DNA of 64,000 nucleotides from Peromyscus leucopus (GCF_004664715.2 NC_051083.1:114400534-114464533), one strand, 5' to 3'; positions 47,666-60,310 are shown, counted from the first letter of the stretch. Notes: generated by a model not told the origin, from the sequence alone. Numbers and translations are program-made.

Positions 47666-48793
47666 ATTTAAAAAAACAAAGTAGTAATTCTCATGTGCAT
47701 ATTAAAGAAACACTCAGAAGCATTATGCTACTGTATGACATCTTACTGTATAGGCTACTTCTCAGGTTGCAAGCTGCACACACAAAAAGAAGTTAGAGTG
47801 CACGCTAATTAATAGTTTCAAATGGCATGCCACAGAATGGTGCAGAGGGGGAAGACCCACCAGAAGTCTTTATTAGTGAATTTTAAGAAAATACTCCAGA
47901 AATAACCTCTTTACCCTTCATCAACTGCAATAAAAAACCTCCAACAAAGTGAAGCTCTTTCCCTATGGGATTTCCTCATAAAGCCAAGGTTTCATGTGAA
48001 GGATCAATGCCTACAGAATACACACTGAAAGTGAGGCTGGGCATTCATGACACAGAAGAGCTCTGACATGCATGCCTAGTGGAAGAGAGTGATAGGGAAG
48101 TTACAGGCATCTCCAATTTTCATGCCTATGTCTACTGCTTGCTAAGCTGCATCAGCTTCAAGTGCAAAGATGTCATGCTGGAGATTTCACTTATGCAAGA
48201 GACCAATGGAATGCTTATACATGAATATAAATGACCTTTCCAATAAAGGAGAAATTTGGATCTTTCAGTTGGTCTGAAGTCTGTCAGGGGTATTTCATGC
48301 TGCTGACACTAGAAAAAATGTATTCTTTTCAACACAGTTTAGTCTTATTTCCCCTTTCCTTCCAGTCTCTCTCTAATGACTGGTAGACGAGTTCGACTTT
48401 ATAATGATCTAGAGGTCTGTGAGTGGTCTCTTTCTTTCCTTGGAATGTAACATACTTCAAAGAAGCAACGGTATAATTACTGAGGAAATTTATTCTTTTC
48501 AAAGGGATGGAGACCTTTTGTTATAAGCCAGAACGAAGAACTACGCCCTCTAACTCCATTTCAAGATAAGGGCCTCTGGATGAGAGGAGTGTCTGGTGGT
48601 GGGTAGGACTGCTCGCTCAACCAACAGGCAGTCATTGGGCCAAGAATACTACTATGTTCTCCTCATTAGATATGAAGCACCACAATAGGGAGGCTAGAAG
48701 GGGTGAAGAGAAGACAATGAAAATAAGATTATAAATAAATGAACAAAAGCAAAGTATACGGCACAATATGGCATGCATGCCAATGATGAGGGA
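47666..48793. other. unassigned intron sequence
   Basis: No gene or confidently named repeat. Confidence 0.5.
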
Positions 48794-49150
48794 TGTCCTG
48801 TATGCTGCAAATATCTGTTGCTTTTATTGGTTAATGAACAAATCTGCTTTGGCTTATGGAAGGGCAAAATATACCTAGGCAGGAAAGCCAAACTGAATAC
48901 AGGGAGAAAGAAGGGTGAAGTTGAGAGAGACGCCATCCAGCCACCCAAGGAGCAAGATGCCAGCAAACTGGTAATGCCATGGCCACATGGCAATACATAG
49001 ATTAGTAGGAATGGGTTAATTTAAGTTGTAAGCGCTAGATAGTAATAAGCCTGAGCAATAGGCCAAACAGTTTGTAATTAATATTAAGCCTCTGAATGAT
49101 TATTTATAAGCTGTGGGATGGGGCATGACAGAAAAAAGCCTCTGGCTACA
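48794..49150 (+). mobile_element. solo LTR (357 bp)
   Basis: TGTCCTGTATGCTGC...CCTCTGGCTACA. It has TG...CA termini and shares ATGGGTTAATTTAAG and AATAAGCC blocks with the LTRs at 11.3 and 35.4 kb. No matching target duplication seen. Confidence 0.75.
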
Positions 49151-49159
49151 AGATAGCTA

Positions 49160-49330
49160 CTTCATGTGCACCCATTATGGTACTAAGCACTCTGTATGCA
49201 TCTAATCATTACGGCAACTTAGTAAGGTAGATATTATTATGATTCTAATTTTATGGGGGAAGCAAACTAAGTCTCTCAAGTTTAAGTAATTTGATCCAAG
49301 GCTCCAAAACTAGTAAAAGATGGGATCACA
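49160..49330 (-). mobile_element. MIR/L2 relic
   Basis: ACTAAGCACTCTGTATGCATC, CAACTTAGTAAGGTAGATATTATTA and CCAAGGCTCCAAAACTAGTAAA are antisense MIR blocks. Confidence 0.6.
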
Positions 49331-49455
49331 GTGAAGCTAGTTCTTTCATCTGGCCCCATTTGCTAAGAATTGTGTTTGGTAGGTTAGTTAAGCCGAATTC
49401 TCATAGCAATCTTAATTTGTAGGTATACCCCATTTCTATTTATAGTTATAGGTAG

Positions 49456-49456
<1 letters not shown>

Positions 49457-49504
<48 letters not shown>

Positions 49505-49520
49505 TGCGCGCACGCACATG
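49457..49520. repeat. (GT)n joined to CGCGTGCGCGCACGCACATG
   Basis: A GT run of about 43 bases passes directly into a CG/CA alternating segment, so purine-pyrimidine alternation continues for about 60 bases. Confidence 0.93.
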
Positions 49521-49616
49521 GGGGAAGGAGATTCTAACTTGTTCAAGGTTGCATAGAAGTAAATGGCAGATGAAGGATTATAAACTCAAGTTTGTGTGTA
49601 AAATGTCCATGCTGTT

Positions 49617-49935
49617 TGGCTAGGGAGATGGCTTAGTGGGTACAGTGCTTGTGACAGACGCAGAAGGACTTGAGTTTGGACACTGTAGTATACTCTAGTG
49701 ATCCCGGCACTCCTACAGCCAGATGGAAGGTGGGGACAGAAATCCCCAGAAGCTTGTAGGCCAATTAGCCTCACACATACAGTGGCAAAGAGAAAAGCAA
49801 GGTGTTAAGAAATGACTGAGACCCAAGGTTGTCTTCTGACTTACACATGTTCCCACACTCACACCAAACTCAACACAGAAACAGACACACAAACATGCAC
49901 AACAGACAGACACATACAAACACACAACACACAGA
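49617..49935 (+). mobile_element. B3-type SINE
   Basis: GGCTAGGGAGATGGCTTAGTGG head, GGACTTGAGTTTGGACACTG, GTTGTCTTCTGACTTACACATG, long ACACA-rich tail. Confidence 0.7.
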
Positions 49936-52680
49936 GTGAACATATTCATAACCTATGAATTCTGCCATGTCAACTGCAATTTCATAACATTCCAATATTA
50001 ATCAATTGGTATTGGTAGGTGGATGGAAGAGTTGAGAATAACCTGGATATTTGGCAATAAGAACATGAGAGGTTGCACAGTTGAACTGGAATTATATTCT
50101 ATTTTTCTTAGTGATAATGTTACATAGGATATAGAAAGGGTCATAAAAGATACAGGAAGATAAGGGATAACTAACGTCTATCCCTTTGTCTCAAATCTAC
50201 AAGAGGATGAGAGATCATTTGGAACATAAGCCAGAACTAATAGAATAATACTATATGAGAATTTGGTTTATCTCAGTACTGTTGCCCTCATCTCCAAATT
50301 CACCCTTGACTACTCTGTGAAAAACCATTATGGGTGCTTTAAATACATCCCTTTCCCAGCTGGCAGAGCTTTAAGTTTTTTCAGTAGAGGGTGCTAGACA
50401 GATTCTTTTCAAGAGGAAAGGACTTTTCTTTTTGGCTTCTGTAATGGAAGCACTCGGTATCTTCAATGGCCAGTTACAATAGCTCAAAAAGTCCCAATTT
50501 CTGCAGTGCATGAAACTTCTCAAGCATGCAGCTCCTGTGGGGAGGGCAATCAGGGCACCCAGCAGCCAAATGCTTTACCTAAGACTCTTCAATCAGAGGG
50601 CTTAATATCAGAGTATCTCTAGCGGGATACCTCCCTGTGACCAACTTTCCTCGGCATATAGAGGATGGATTTCCCAGAAGTTTTTCAGGGCACAATTTGA
50701 GAAAGTCTTGCTGAAGTGGTGCTATAGCAATCCTGTTGCCAGTCAGTGAGCCTTGACTGCGCCCTTTCTTAAAAGATCTAGATCTTAACACAGGGGAAAG
50801 TTTCATCCTAGATATTCTAGTTCAACTGTAGCAACAGTGGTTGTGCCTTCTATCTGTGGACTGTATACTGTTTGCAGATATCTTTGCTTCGTAAGAGCTA
50901 GTCCTTTGTTACACCTAATATTTATGTTAAACTTGTGTCATTCAAATCACTGTGTGGTTTCTCTACTGATTTTCCCAGGCCAATGTAATGCCTTCCTTTC
51001 CCTGCCTCTCACTTATTCCTAGGGCAGAGATGCTTCTATGAGACAGTGTGTATAGGGAGGGTGATCGGTTCCTAGAGATGAGGTCCAAAGACAAAAAGGG
51101 AACTAGTGTCCTGCACCCTCGCCAGCCCCAGGATGGGCTGGAGCCCGTCTGTTCTGCTTTCTAAGAAGAGAAAATTAGTTACAACATGTGTGGTTTCTTT
51201 GGTGCTGGAACTTCTTCAGTGAAGATCAAAGAACTTGCTAGGTTGGAAAGGCAAGCAGGGTCTGAGGAGCATAAGGGCCAAAGCACTCAAGTGGTTTATG
51301 ATTCCTACCAAGTGCAGTAATACTTGAAGTTACACAGGTCAGGTTTTCTACAGCAAACAAGTATCTGTCATGAGAGCCTAAAATTATTTCCATTCTTAGT
51401 AAAATACTGAATTCAGAATCCCTGATGACTGACAGGAATTCTTTTCAAAGCTCAAAGCTTGTTCCCACCAATTTAAGAGATCAATTACTTTCATTTTTCT
51501 TACACCTTGCCTTCACTTAGAAACATACAACAATGTTTAGACAACAAAATGTGTCATGAATGTTGGGGGAAAAAAAAACCTTCTGAACTTTTAGCACAGA
51601 GGTTAGCTACTCAGAGTTTGCAGGATAGCACATTTTGCAAGTATTATAAGCAAAACCATTTTCCCCAGTGACAGAACACCATCGTAATTTTTGTATTACT
51701 CATGGATTTGTACAGCTGAGTTCTTTTCTGCATAACATGTTTTCCAAAACACTCAGTAATTAACCACTACCTACCTACTTTTCTATTCCTTATATATCTC
51801 TGATCTGACTAGCTTCTACAACAATTCTCCCTTCCCAAAGCTCAACAAATGCAAAATGGAAGGAAGTAGTTAAATAGATATGAATAAGGAAATGTAAATC
51901 TCAAGGTCTGGTAGTCAGCTAAAATGTTTTCCATATGTGATACAAATAAATCTCTGGAGTATTTAGGAAGTAGTGGCCCAGATCAAATTTGAAAACACAG
52001 AAAGCTTCATAGTTAATCAGCCTGCTCAACCACTAGGATGGTTTGGATACACACCCCATGTGTTATGGGCCTCACAGTAATCACAACTGCCATTTGGAAG
52101 CCACAGCAGCTTCCCCCCAAAGATGTTTAGACAGAGTGCCCATAAATAGTTTTAGAGACTTCCATGGCACTTTGAATCATGTAGAACATGGTATTTTGTG
52201 CACAGGTTAAGGTCCTGATCAGCACAGATGGAGAGAACTTGAAACTATTTTGCATAGGATTTCTCTTCTAGAACACTAACCCATTGGATTCCAGAAATTC
52301 CATGTAACTCTAGTCTCTGCTTCTTTCCAGTTTCTGGTCATTCCAACCTTGACTCTGATCCCAGGTCATTGTTTTTCCCTCCCTTATCCCATGTAGGCGC
52401 AGACAGAGAGATCACAGCTCTAAATATGGAGTGGGAAAAAGAATACTGCTTCAGGGCACCTTGATAGTTTATACTGCAACAGCTGGGACGGAGAATAAGT
52501 GACCTGTAGGAGTTTAGTGCTCCAGTTTGTACTTCTTTGTGAAGACTCGGCAACTCACTCTTACTGACTGACTAGGGGTTGCTGAAAACCAGTGTAGGAC
52601 TGCTTTCACTTACATGGTACCTTCCCTTTAAAATCAAATCCTTTGATGTTGCCATTGTCATGACTACGTATTAGGGCACC
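49936..52680. other. unassigned intron sequence
   Basis: No repeat or exon that I recognise over 2.7 kb. Open frames are short and unsupported. Confidence 0.5.
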
Positions 52681-52683
52681 AAC

Positions 52684-53021
52684 TGTGAATTAGTTACTTT
52701 TCTACTGGTGTGATGAAACACCAAGGTAACTTATAGAAGGAATGGTTCTTTATTTGTGTTTATAATTCCACTGTGATAAAAGTCTATTACCATAACGGCA
52801 GGGGAGTGGCAACAAGCAGTCAGATATGGTGGCTGGAGTGGGAAGCTGAGAGCTCATATCTCAAAACACAAACACAAAACACCATCAGGAATGGAATGTG
52901 GCTTTTAAACTTCAGTCTGTCAAATGACACACTTCTTCCAGCAAGCCCATACTTCCTAAACCTACCCAAACAGCGCCACTAAATAGGCACCAAGTATTCA
53001 AACATCTGAACCTTCTGGGGG
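52684..53021 (-). mobile_element. MaLR-like LTR, 5' end lost
   Basis: Plus strand begins TGTGAATTAGTTACTTTTC and runs to CAAGTATTCAAACATCTGAACC. It is related to the LTRs at 1061 and 18814. The far terminus is replaced by the inverted fragment that follows. Confidence 0.65.
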
Positions 53022-53024
53022 ATA

Positions 53025-53080
53025 TGGTGGTTTGAATAAGAGTGGCCTTCATAGGCTCATATGTGCAAATACTTGGCAAC

Positions 53081-53083
<3 letters not shown>
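53025..53083 (+). mobile_element. MaLR-like LTR, first 59 bp, inverted
   Basis: ATGGTGGTTTGAATAAGAGTGG and CATAGGCTCATATGTGC are the sense start of the same LTR type. It abuts the antisense copy and ends in a GA run. Confidence 0.65.

Positions 53084-53146
<63 letters not shown>
53084..53146 (+). repeat. (GA)n microsatellite
   Basis: About 31 GA units, lying between the LTR fragment and an old L1. Confidence 0.97.
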
Positions 53147-53149
<3 letters not shown>

Positions 53150-55140
53150 GAAAAGAAAACAAAAATTCTGAACAAACTAGAAATAGAATAAAAAGAAACT
53201 CAACATAATCAAGGACACATATAACATGTCTACAACCTACATTATACCCAATGGTGAAAACCTCAAAGCGTTTCCTGTATATAAGGAACAAAGTAAGAAT
53301 TTCTACTCTGAATATCTGTGGTCAACACAGTAGTGGAAATCCTAGCAAGAAACAAACAAACACCCAAATAGAAAAGGAATGAAAGAATTGTCCTTATTTG
53401 CACACGACATGATACACGTAGAAGATTCTAAACCCATATTTAAAAGCTCATTAGAACTAATGAACATACATAGTAAAGTTAAAGGATACTAAATCCATAT
53501 TAAAGCTGGTTATATTTTTGTATACTCACAATGAACTATGAGAAAGGTGAACTGGCAAAACAATTCCAATTAAAATAGCACCAAAAGCATTAAATACATA
53601 GGAAGAAATTTAACAAGGTGGTGAAATTTTTATGAAAGTAATTAAACGAGGTACATACAAATGGAATGACAATATGGCAAACATTTTCACACCACATATG
53701 TCAATCTATAAACTCAATGCAAACTATCAAAATCCCAAAGAGCATCTTTATAGAAATAGAAAATAATTCATATAGAATTGTAAAAGACTATGAAGCACTA
53801 TTAATAGATCAATCTTCAGAAAGAATAACATTTGAGGGATCAAACATCTTCACTTCAAAGCACATTACAAAGCTAAACTAGTAAAAAATGTATGGCATCT
53901 ACAGCAAAGATAGATATGCAGACTAGTGCACACAAAAGGAATTCTAGAAATAAATGTGCATATACATAGTCAAGCAATTTTGACAGGGTGCCAAGAATAC
54001 ACAATGTGGAAATGGCAGTTTTTTAAAGACATTGTTGGGATTACTGAATATCTACATGCAAAAACCACGAGACTGAACCCATAATTTGAATGAAACACAA
54101 AAATAAGATAGAAATGAATTAAAGATTTAAATATAAGACCTGAAACCATAAAACCCCTACAAGAAAAAGGGGAAATGCTTCTTGATGTTAGGTCAGGCAA
54201 TGGTTTCATGTGTAAGACACCTAAAACCCAAGTATCAAAAACAGATAAATTTGGATTTTATCAAAAGGAAAACACTAATTTTCTTTACAATAGAGGATGA
54301 ACACCAACAATGAAGAAGATAAAATATTGCTTCAAAGAAGGTATACAAATGGACACCACTTCAGTATCATTAACTATTAGGGAAATTCAAATCAAAATCA
54401 CAATGAGAAACAACATAATACTTCTCAGAATACTTTTGGTGTGATGCTGGAGATCAAACCCTGGGCCTTGGGGATGCTAGGCAAAGCACTTTGCCACTGC
54501 ACTATATTCCCAGACTAAATTAAAAAATAGTAACAACATCAAATGCCTATGAGGATGTGCAGCCACTGGATCACTCATACTTGCTCGTGGAAATACCATA
54601 TGGTTATTCTGGAAAAAATTAGACTGTTTCTTTAAAAAGTTCAGTAAGCAAATATCAAATCATGCAGGAATCATACTCCAGAGTATTTATCTCAGAAGTG
54701 AAACTTTATATTCACATTAAAAAACTTCATGTGGGTGTGTGTAGTAGTTTTCTTTATAATAGCAAAATTTGAAAAAATCCTGATAGTCTCAATAGGTAAA
54801 TGGTTAAACTGTAGTACATGCATGCAATAAACTACAACACAACAAAATCAACTCCTGACACACACAATTACCCAAATGAATATCAAGTGGATTAAGCTGA
54901 GCAAAACCAAACCAAACAAAACTAGAAAAGGTATATGTTTTATGACTCCATTTATATGGCATTCTTGAAATGCCAAAAATGCTGGAAATGGAGGAGATTA
55001 GTAGACAGTGGGGTTGAGGGAGGCAGAACAAGGGATCCTTATGGAGATGGAAGTGGTCTGCATTTTGGCTCTCAACAGCAGCAACATGCTGGTTGTGTTG
55101 CAAGACAGGACTTGGGGAAAGGTATATTGAATATCTACCA
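53150..55140 (+). mobile_element. old L1: ORF2 3' part and 3'-UTR
   Basis: Decayed ORF2 blocks in order: CCCAATGGTGAAAACCTC, AAATCCTAGCAAG, ATAGGAAGAAATTTAACAAGG, AATATGGCAAAC, GGGATCAAACATCTTCAC, CATAAAACCCCTACAAGAAAAAGG. A 3'-UTR follows (TTTATGACTCCATTTATATGGC). Multiple stops and frameshifts; non-functional. A SINE piece interrupts it at 54434-54520. Confidence 0.8.
54434..54520 (-). mobile_element. SINE fragment inside L1
   Basis: TTGGTGTGATGCTGGAGATC, AAACCCTGGGCCTTGG, GATGCTAGGCAAAGCACTTTGCC, CTGCACTATATTCCCAG: antisense head of a B4/ID-type SINE. Confidence 0.65.
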
Positions 55141-57040
55141 TTTCTTACAGCTGCATGTGACTCTTCATCTCAAAATTTAAAAGTTTAGATGAAAAAGAGG
55201 GAAGGGAGCAAAGATGTGCATAGGAAGAAGGAGCAGAGCAGAAACAGCCATTTGCAGCACAGTTCAGGTGTCTGGCCCAGCTTTTCTGGGGTTCCAGCAT
55301 GCCAGGCTAATCCACTGTACTGCAGAGATCCCTCTGGGGTAGGAAAGCAAAGCAGAGTCTGCATGCAGAGCTAGCACTCGCCCCTCTCACTGGGATATTA
55401 GCCACTGGGCTTACAAATTTGGAAACTGGGGTGTATGACATAATTAACGAAGGTTAAGAAGCTCAGGCATAGAGTCACAATGTGTACGGTTCCTAAAAAT
55501 CCTCCAAGCAGCGCTGCTGCTGCAATTCTGCTGCTACTGCCGAAGTGTCCTTTTGAGATAATCCAGCAGAGAGGATGTCAGGGTGGGGAAGGAGTATTCT
55601 TCCAATTGGCCTCTGGAGAGGACAGGCGAGGCGGAGCAGGACATATGACAGCTCTGTGCCCGAATACAAGGTGGAGAATAAAAAGGGAGGGTGGAGAGTG
55701 CCAGCAGAGAAGACTGAAGTTCACAACTTCGACACACACACAAAAGCAGAATGTCTCTGTCTCCGCATGTCTGGGTAATTGGGCATCAATTTACCTATCA
55801 TGGTTAGATACTACAGAAGAAACATTGAGCAAAGACTAACTCAGTGTTGACACCTCATTTAAAAGGCTAACTGTTCACACATGGATGATCACGAAGAATA
55901 GCAAACACCAGCCGTCTCTTATCTAACTGATGGATCTATGGGGAGAATGCTTCATACCTTTGGCAGAGTTTTTTCAAATAGACACAACACTTTTCCTTGT
56001 TGCTCTCCTCTGTTCCCCGATTAACACCAAATTTCCCCCAACACTACCTCCCTGTTTACAAAATCATCTGCAAAACACGGAGGCAGGTGACTACACTCAG
56101 CAGTGCTCCTTGCAGTTACATGAACATGTAGAATGGCAGAACTAAGACATTCTAAGTGTAACTGAAAATCTCACCCAGGACAACAATTGGGATCTGGCTG
56201 TCTCGTGGGTGCTGCACAGGGATTTCTGTTCTGCTTCTTGTCATTTCCCATTTTCTGAAGTGTTTCAGAGGCTGACTGAAGAACCATACACTTTCACACA
56301 CATTTCTGTGTTCAGCCCATTTTCAGAGGGCACAGCACCATTTGGTGTCCCCCTTCGCTTCTAGCTGCCATTGTGCTACTGTGGGTTTTCTATTTTTTAA
56401 ATAGACCCGCCCTTTTCAGTTTCCCTTGGGTGATTACATTCTCCTGAAAGGACGGGGGTGGGGGGGGGTTACTGCCAGTCATTGGTAATTAATGTGGAAA
56501 CTTCAGAAAATATATTGCAAGGCACATGCTGTTAATTAATGGATTCAGGTGGTTACACCAATTCAACCTATCCATGAAGGTATGTGAGGTTCTGCTTTCT
56601 CTAGCTCTGCATCTACATTAACTAATGATTTCGGAAAAAAATAGAAAAGAATATACAAGTGCATGTATGAAATCTGTACATATGATGACTGTCTACTATG
56701 GCAGTGCCATACAAGAGGAATAACCCCAAATCCAATAAAAAAGGATTAATTCAGTAAATCACACTATATATTCATATAACAGAGTATTTTGTTGCCAGTG
56801 CCAAGTGAGGGTGTGGATCTATGTTTATAGGCATGGAAAACTTGCTAGAAAGCAAGCTACTAAATTAAATGTACAATATGACTAATTTATTTTAAAAAAA
56901 TATATGAAGGAGTAAAAAAACACCAGAAAAATATACATGCCTTTATAGGCATTGTGACTGTGAATGATTTTTAACATTTCTTCACTTTATTCATTTAAAA
57001 ATTGCATTCATAAGAAATTTCTTTTGTTAAAGATATTGTA
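55141..57040. other. unassigned intron sequence
   Basis: Slightly GC-richer at 55.2-55.8 kb, with overlapping open frames (119 and 69 codons) that I do not recognise. A G-run lies at about 56456-56468. No splice-bounded ENOX2 exon seen. Confidence 0.45.
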
Positions 57041-57042
57041 GA

Positions 57043-57215
57043 AGGGCTGGTGAGATGCCTCAGTGGGTAAGGATGCTTGCTGCTAAGCCTGACAACCTGA
57101 GTTCAATGCCCAGAACTCACATGGTAGAAGAAAACTGACTCCGGCACATTGTCCTGATTTTCTTATGTATGCTGTGCTACACTCTCAGATTAAATAAATA
57201 GATAAATAAATCCAT
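57043..57215 (+). mobile_element. B3/B2-type SINE
   Basis: GGGCTGGTGAGATGCCTCAGTGG, CCTGACAACCTGAGTTCAATG, GTAGAAGAAAACTGACTCC, then an AAATA-rich tail. Confidence 0.8.
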
Positions 57216-57312
57216 ACAAATCTTAAAAGATACTATACGATTGTAGCCATATGCTTGCATATTTTATTAAACATTGTAATCTGAACGCTTTATATTTCCA
57301 TTCAAGTTCTAG

Positions 57313-57488
57313 TTTTTTTTTTTTTTTTTTTTTTTTTTTGCGGTTTTTCGAGACAGGGTTTCTCTGTGTAGCTTTGCGCCTTTCCTGGGACTCACTTGGT
57401 AGTCCAGGCTGGCCTCGAACTCACAGAGATCCGCCTGCCACTGCCTCCCGAGTGCTGGGATTAAAGGCATGCGCCACCACCGCCAGGC
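57313..57488 (-). mobile_element. B1 SINE, cricetid-type, little diverged
   Basis: T run, CGAGACAGGGTTTCTCTGTG, GCTTTGCGCCTTTCCTGG, CCGAGTGCTGGGATTAAAGG. CTAGTTTT on both sides may be a short TSD. Confidence 0.95.
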
Positions 57489-57669
57489 TAGTTTTAATAT
57501 AGACATGTTGACAAACTTGTACACAAAGAGCCAAATCCTCAGTGTTTCAGATTTGGCAGCCCATAGTTTCTTTCCATAATGACTTCACTCCTCCTTTCTC
57601 ATGACAAAGCAGCCATGAATACTATGAAAACAACAGATATAAATGTGCTTCATTTAAAACTTTAAAAAT

Positions 57670-57898
57670 GTCTTCGGCCTTCCAACATCGACTGAAGACC
57701 AGCAGCTCTTAAGGAATGCTCCAGGCCTTCAGCACCTGATTAGGATATTTGAGGCATCCAGCCTTGAAGACTGGGCAGCTCTAGTTCTCATCCTTCCCAT
57801 TGTGAAGAATATCCAGACCATATCATCTATTCCAATCTAATAAATCCTTTTTGAATATATATTCATTTTTGGTTCTGTTCCTTTAGAGACTAATATAG
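57670..57898 (+). mobile_element. possible ancient LTR fragment
   Basis: CTTCCAACATCGACTGAAGACC, CTAATAAATCC and TTGGTTCTGTTCCTTTAGAGACTAATATA resemble the 3' half of an old mammalian LTR with a polyadenylation signal. Family not certain. Confidence 0.4.
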
Positions 57899-58049
57899 TA
57901 ACCCAATGAGCTTCATCAGCATTGCTTCTCAGCATTTATCTTGAAATGTAAATTTACTTCTTCAGTTTCTACTGTGATGTTATATCTCCCATGCCATCCA
58001 ACTGTTCATGAAGCTGGTACCTACACATTTTCCTGACAATTTAAATCAG

Positions 58050-58256
58050 TGATTCTCAAATTTCCTAATGCTGTGACCCTTTAGTATAGTTCCTCATATT
58101 TTAGTGGCCCTAGACCATGGAATTATTTTCATTGCTACCTCATAATTGTAATTTTGCTACTGTTATTAATCATAATAAAAATATCTGATATGCAGGACAT
58201 CTAATATGCAACTTCCAAAACAGTTGCGACCCACAGGTTGAGAACTGCTGAACACA
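58050..58256. mobile_element. URR1-like hAT transposon
   Basis: GATTCTCAAATTTCCTAATGC at one end and GTTGCGACCCACAGGTTGAGAAC at the other are the URR1 terminal repeats, in the opposite orientation to the copy at 7.4 kb. Confidence 0.82.
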
Positions 58257-58441
58257 GTCTAGAAACATGGTACCGTATATAGACATGAATGAACGTGAAT
58301 GAAGGAGTGACTGACTTCTTTGTGGAGATGACAGAGATTTTAAGATATGCAAACTGACAGCTATAAAACCTATAAATGACAGATTTTGAATGAATGGAGG
58401 TGTGACAGTCTAACTGTTCCTGGTTAGTGGATTAGAGGAAG

Positions 58442-58903
58442 TGTTGGGGATATTATTTTAAGGTGTGTTACTTTTGTTTATGTTGCATTTGTTTAACTCT
58501 GTGAAGTTGTGTTACTGTGCCTGTCTAAAACACCTGATGGTCTAATAAAGAACTGAACGGCCAGTAGCAACGCAGGAGAAAAGATAGGTGAGGCTGGAAG
58601 GCAGAGAGAATATATAGAAGGAGAAATCTGGGAGGAAGGAGTAGCCAGAAAAGGAGGAGGACTCCAGGGGCCAGTCACCAAGCTACACAGCAAGCCACAG
58701 AGTAAAAGTGAAATTTATAGAAGTAAGAGAACAGAAAAAGCCCAAAGGCAAAAGCTAGATGGGATAATTTAAAGTTAAGTAAAGCTGGCTAGCAATAAGC
58801 CAAGCTAAGGCCAGACATTTATAATTAAGAATAGGCCTCCATGTGTGATTTATTTGGGAACTTGGTGGTGGGCCCCTCAAAAGAGCAAAAACAAACAACA
58901 ACA
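58442..58903 (+). mobile_element. solo LTR (462 bp) with 6-bp TSD
   Basis: TGTTGGGGATATTATTTTAAGG...ACAACAACA. It carries TCTAATAAAGAACTGAACGG and GGGATAATTTAAAGTTAAG. The flanks AGGAAG (58436-58441) and AGGATG (58904-58909) differ at one base, typical of ERVK-type integration. I associate this LTR type with cricetids. Confidence 0.85.
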
Positions 58904-59059
58904 AGGATGTCTTTCCATTTTAGAAAATGCTACTGAAATTGATATGGCTACTTACAGCAATTCAAATGTGTAACCTAAATGAACTGACACAGAGGAAAGC
59001 ATAGTCAACAAGAAGTATGAGGACTTAGGGAAACTTTTTTTCCAGTGCCATCTCTGACA

Positions 59060-59175
59060 GGAAATTTACTTCATGTTCTTGACTAGGTCACTTCCTTCCT
59101 TTGAATGACAGCTTCTTCATCTATTAGATGAGAGGAGTTTACTCTCTAAACTCAAAGTGATCTTTTATGATTCTG
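59060..59175 (+). mobile_element. MIR relic
   Basis: TTGACTAGGTCACTTCC, GACAGCTTCTTCATCTATTAG, AAGTGATCTTTTATGATTC. Confidence 0.55.
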
Positions 59176-60145
59176 TAATTCTTGGTGAGTTTTCTCTCCT
59201 GACATGTATTTGCAAGGGCCATCTTGCCATTCACACAATTCAAGTTTTTGGCAAATTACAGATGGTCTTAAATAAAATTTTCCCCTTGAAGAGGGGAAAA
59301 GAACAGGATGCTGGAGCTGAAATGGCTCATGTCAGGTATGACCTTTTTAATTCAGAACAGTTCTCTAGTGGTTCATTAACTCACCCCATGGGAAGCACAG
59401 CAAGTGAGTATGATTACAAAAAGCCCCAACTGTGCATCCAGAGAGAGCTGCCCTATTGCCTAGTGAAAACAAAGTGGTTTCCTCTTTGTGCTGGCACTGG
59501 TCAATTTTTAGATCAGGAACATATGATTCTATCACGGAAGGAATTCCAGCCAACTCAGTGAAAATCTGTGTGTACTCAGCCTAACACTGGCTTTGAGGAC
59601 TAAGCTGGAGCCCGGTTCACAGGAAAGTCAAGGAATTACTCTTAAATAATTGATAATTGTGGTTCTTCTTTCCACAATGTTAAAATGCTTAGAAAATACA
59701 CTAATTAAAGTAACCTGATTTGCATGGTGCTGTACAATTTATAATGTGACAATAAATATATTTTCTCAATTATAGTTTTCTTAAGAATCCACTAAAGTTA
59801 AAAGAATAGATATTATCTCCATTTACCAGACAAAGAAACTAAGGCTTAGAGAAATCAATAACATGCTTCAAGTTTAATTATAATAAAACCCAGAATATAG
59901 TTGGTTTGGCTAATTTACCAATACATTTCCCAACTGTCCTGTTATGGGTTGTCAAGAGTGCCCATTGGAGATGAGAGATTTTAAGTGCTAGATCTAGGTA
60001 GTGGCTAGTATTTTACATTCATGTCAAGAGTTATTACATTTGCTACATTTCTCATACTAGGATCACTGGCTAGGAAGACTCTGAAAAAATATTACTTGAT
60101 GACTTAAATTTAAATCGATCATTACATATGTACATGTGTATAAAA
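59176..60145. other. unassigned, with a short MIR-like patch
   Basis: 59790-59890 resembles an antisense MIR (ATTTACCAGACAAAGAAACT). A 134-codon plus-strand frame at 59157-59561 begins inside a MIR and has no recognisable domain. Confidence 0.45.
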
Positions 60146-60149
60146 AGAG

Positions 60150-60310
60150 TCAAAGCAAATATTTACAGGACACCCATTTAACTGATTCTGTACAAGTGTT
60201 AAGGGGATTTGCAAAAATATAAAACCTGGTTCTTGACTACAAGGAAATTTATAAGAATCAAACAATGTAAAATGAAGTGATAAATGCAGTCATAATAATA
60301 AATGTTACAG
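60150..60310 (-). mobile_element. L2 relic
   Basis: TTGACTACAAGGAAATTTATAAG and GAAGTGATAAATGCAGTCATAATAA fit the antisense L2 3' end. Confidence 0.45.

Noticed and set aside
53666..53881. 71-codon frame with reverse-transcriptase-like neighbours
   Set aside because: It is a surviving scrap of a decayed L1 ORF2, not a functional gene.
55480..55839. 119-codon plus-strand frame in slightly GC-rich DNA
   Set aside because: No recognisable domain, no splice context, and an overlapping antisense frame of similar quality; consistent with chance.
57251..57524. Frames on both strands resembling 'hypothetical' primate/rodent peptides
   Set aside because: They are translations of a B1 SINE.
59157..59561. 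134-codon plus-strand frame
   Set aside because: Starts within a MIR relic, lacks any known domain and is opposite in strand to the host gene; not supported as a gene.
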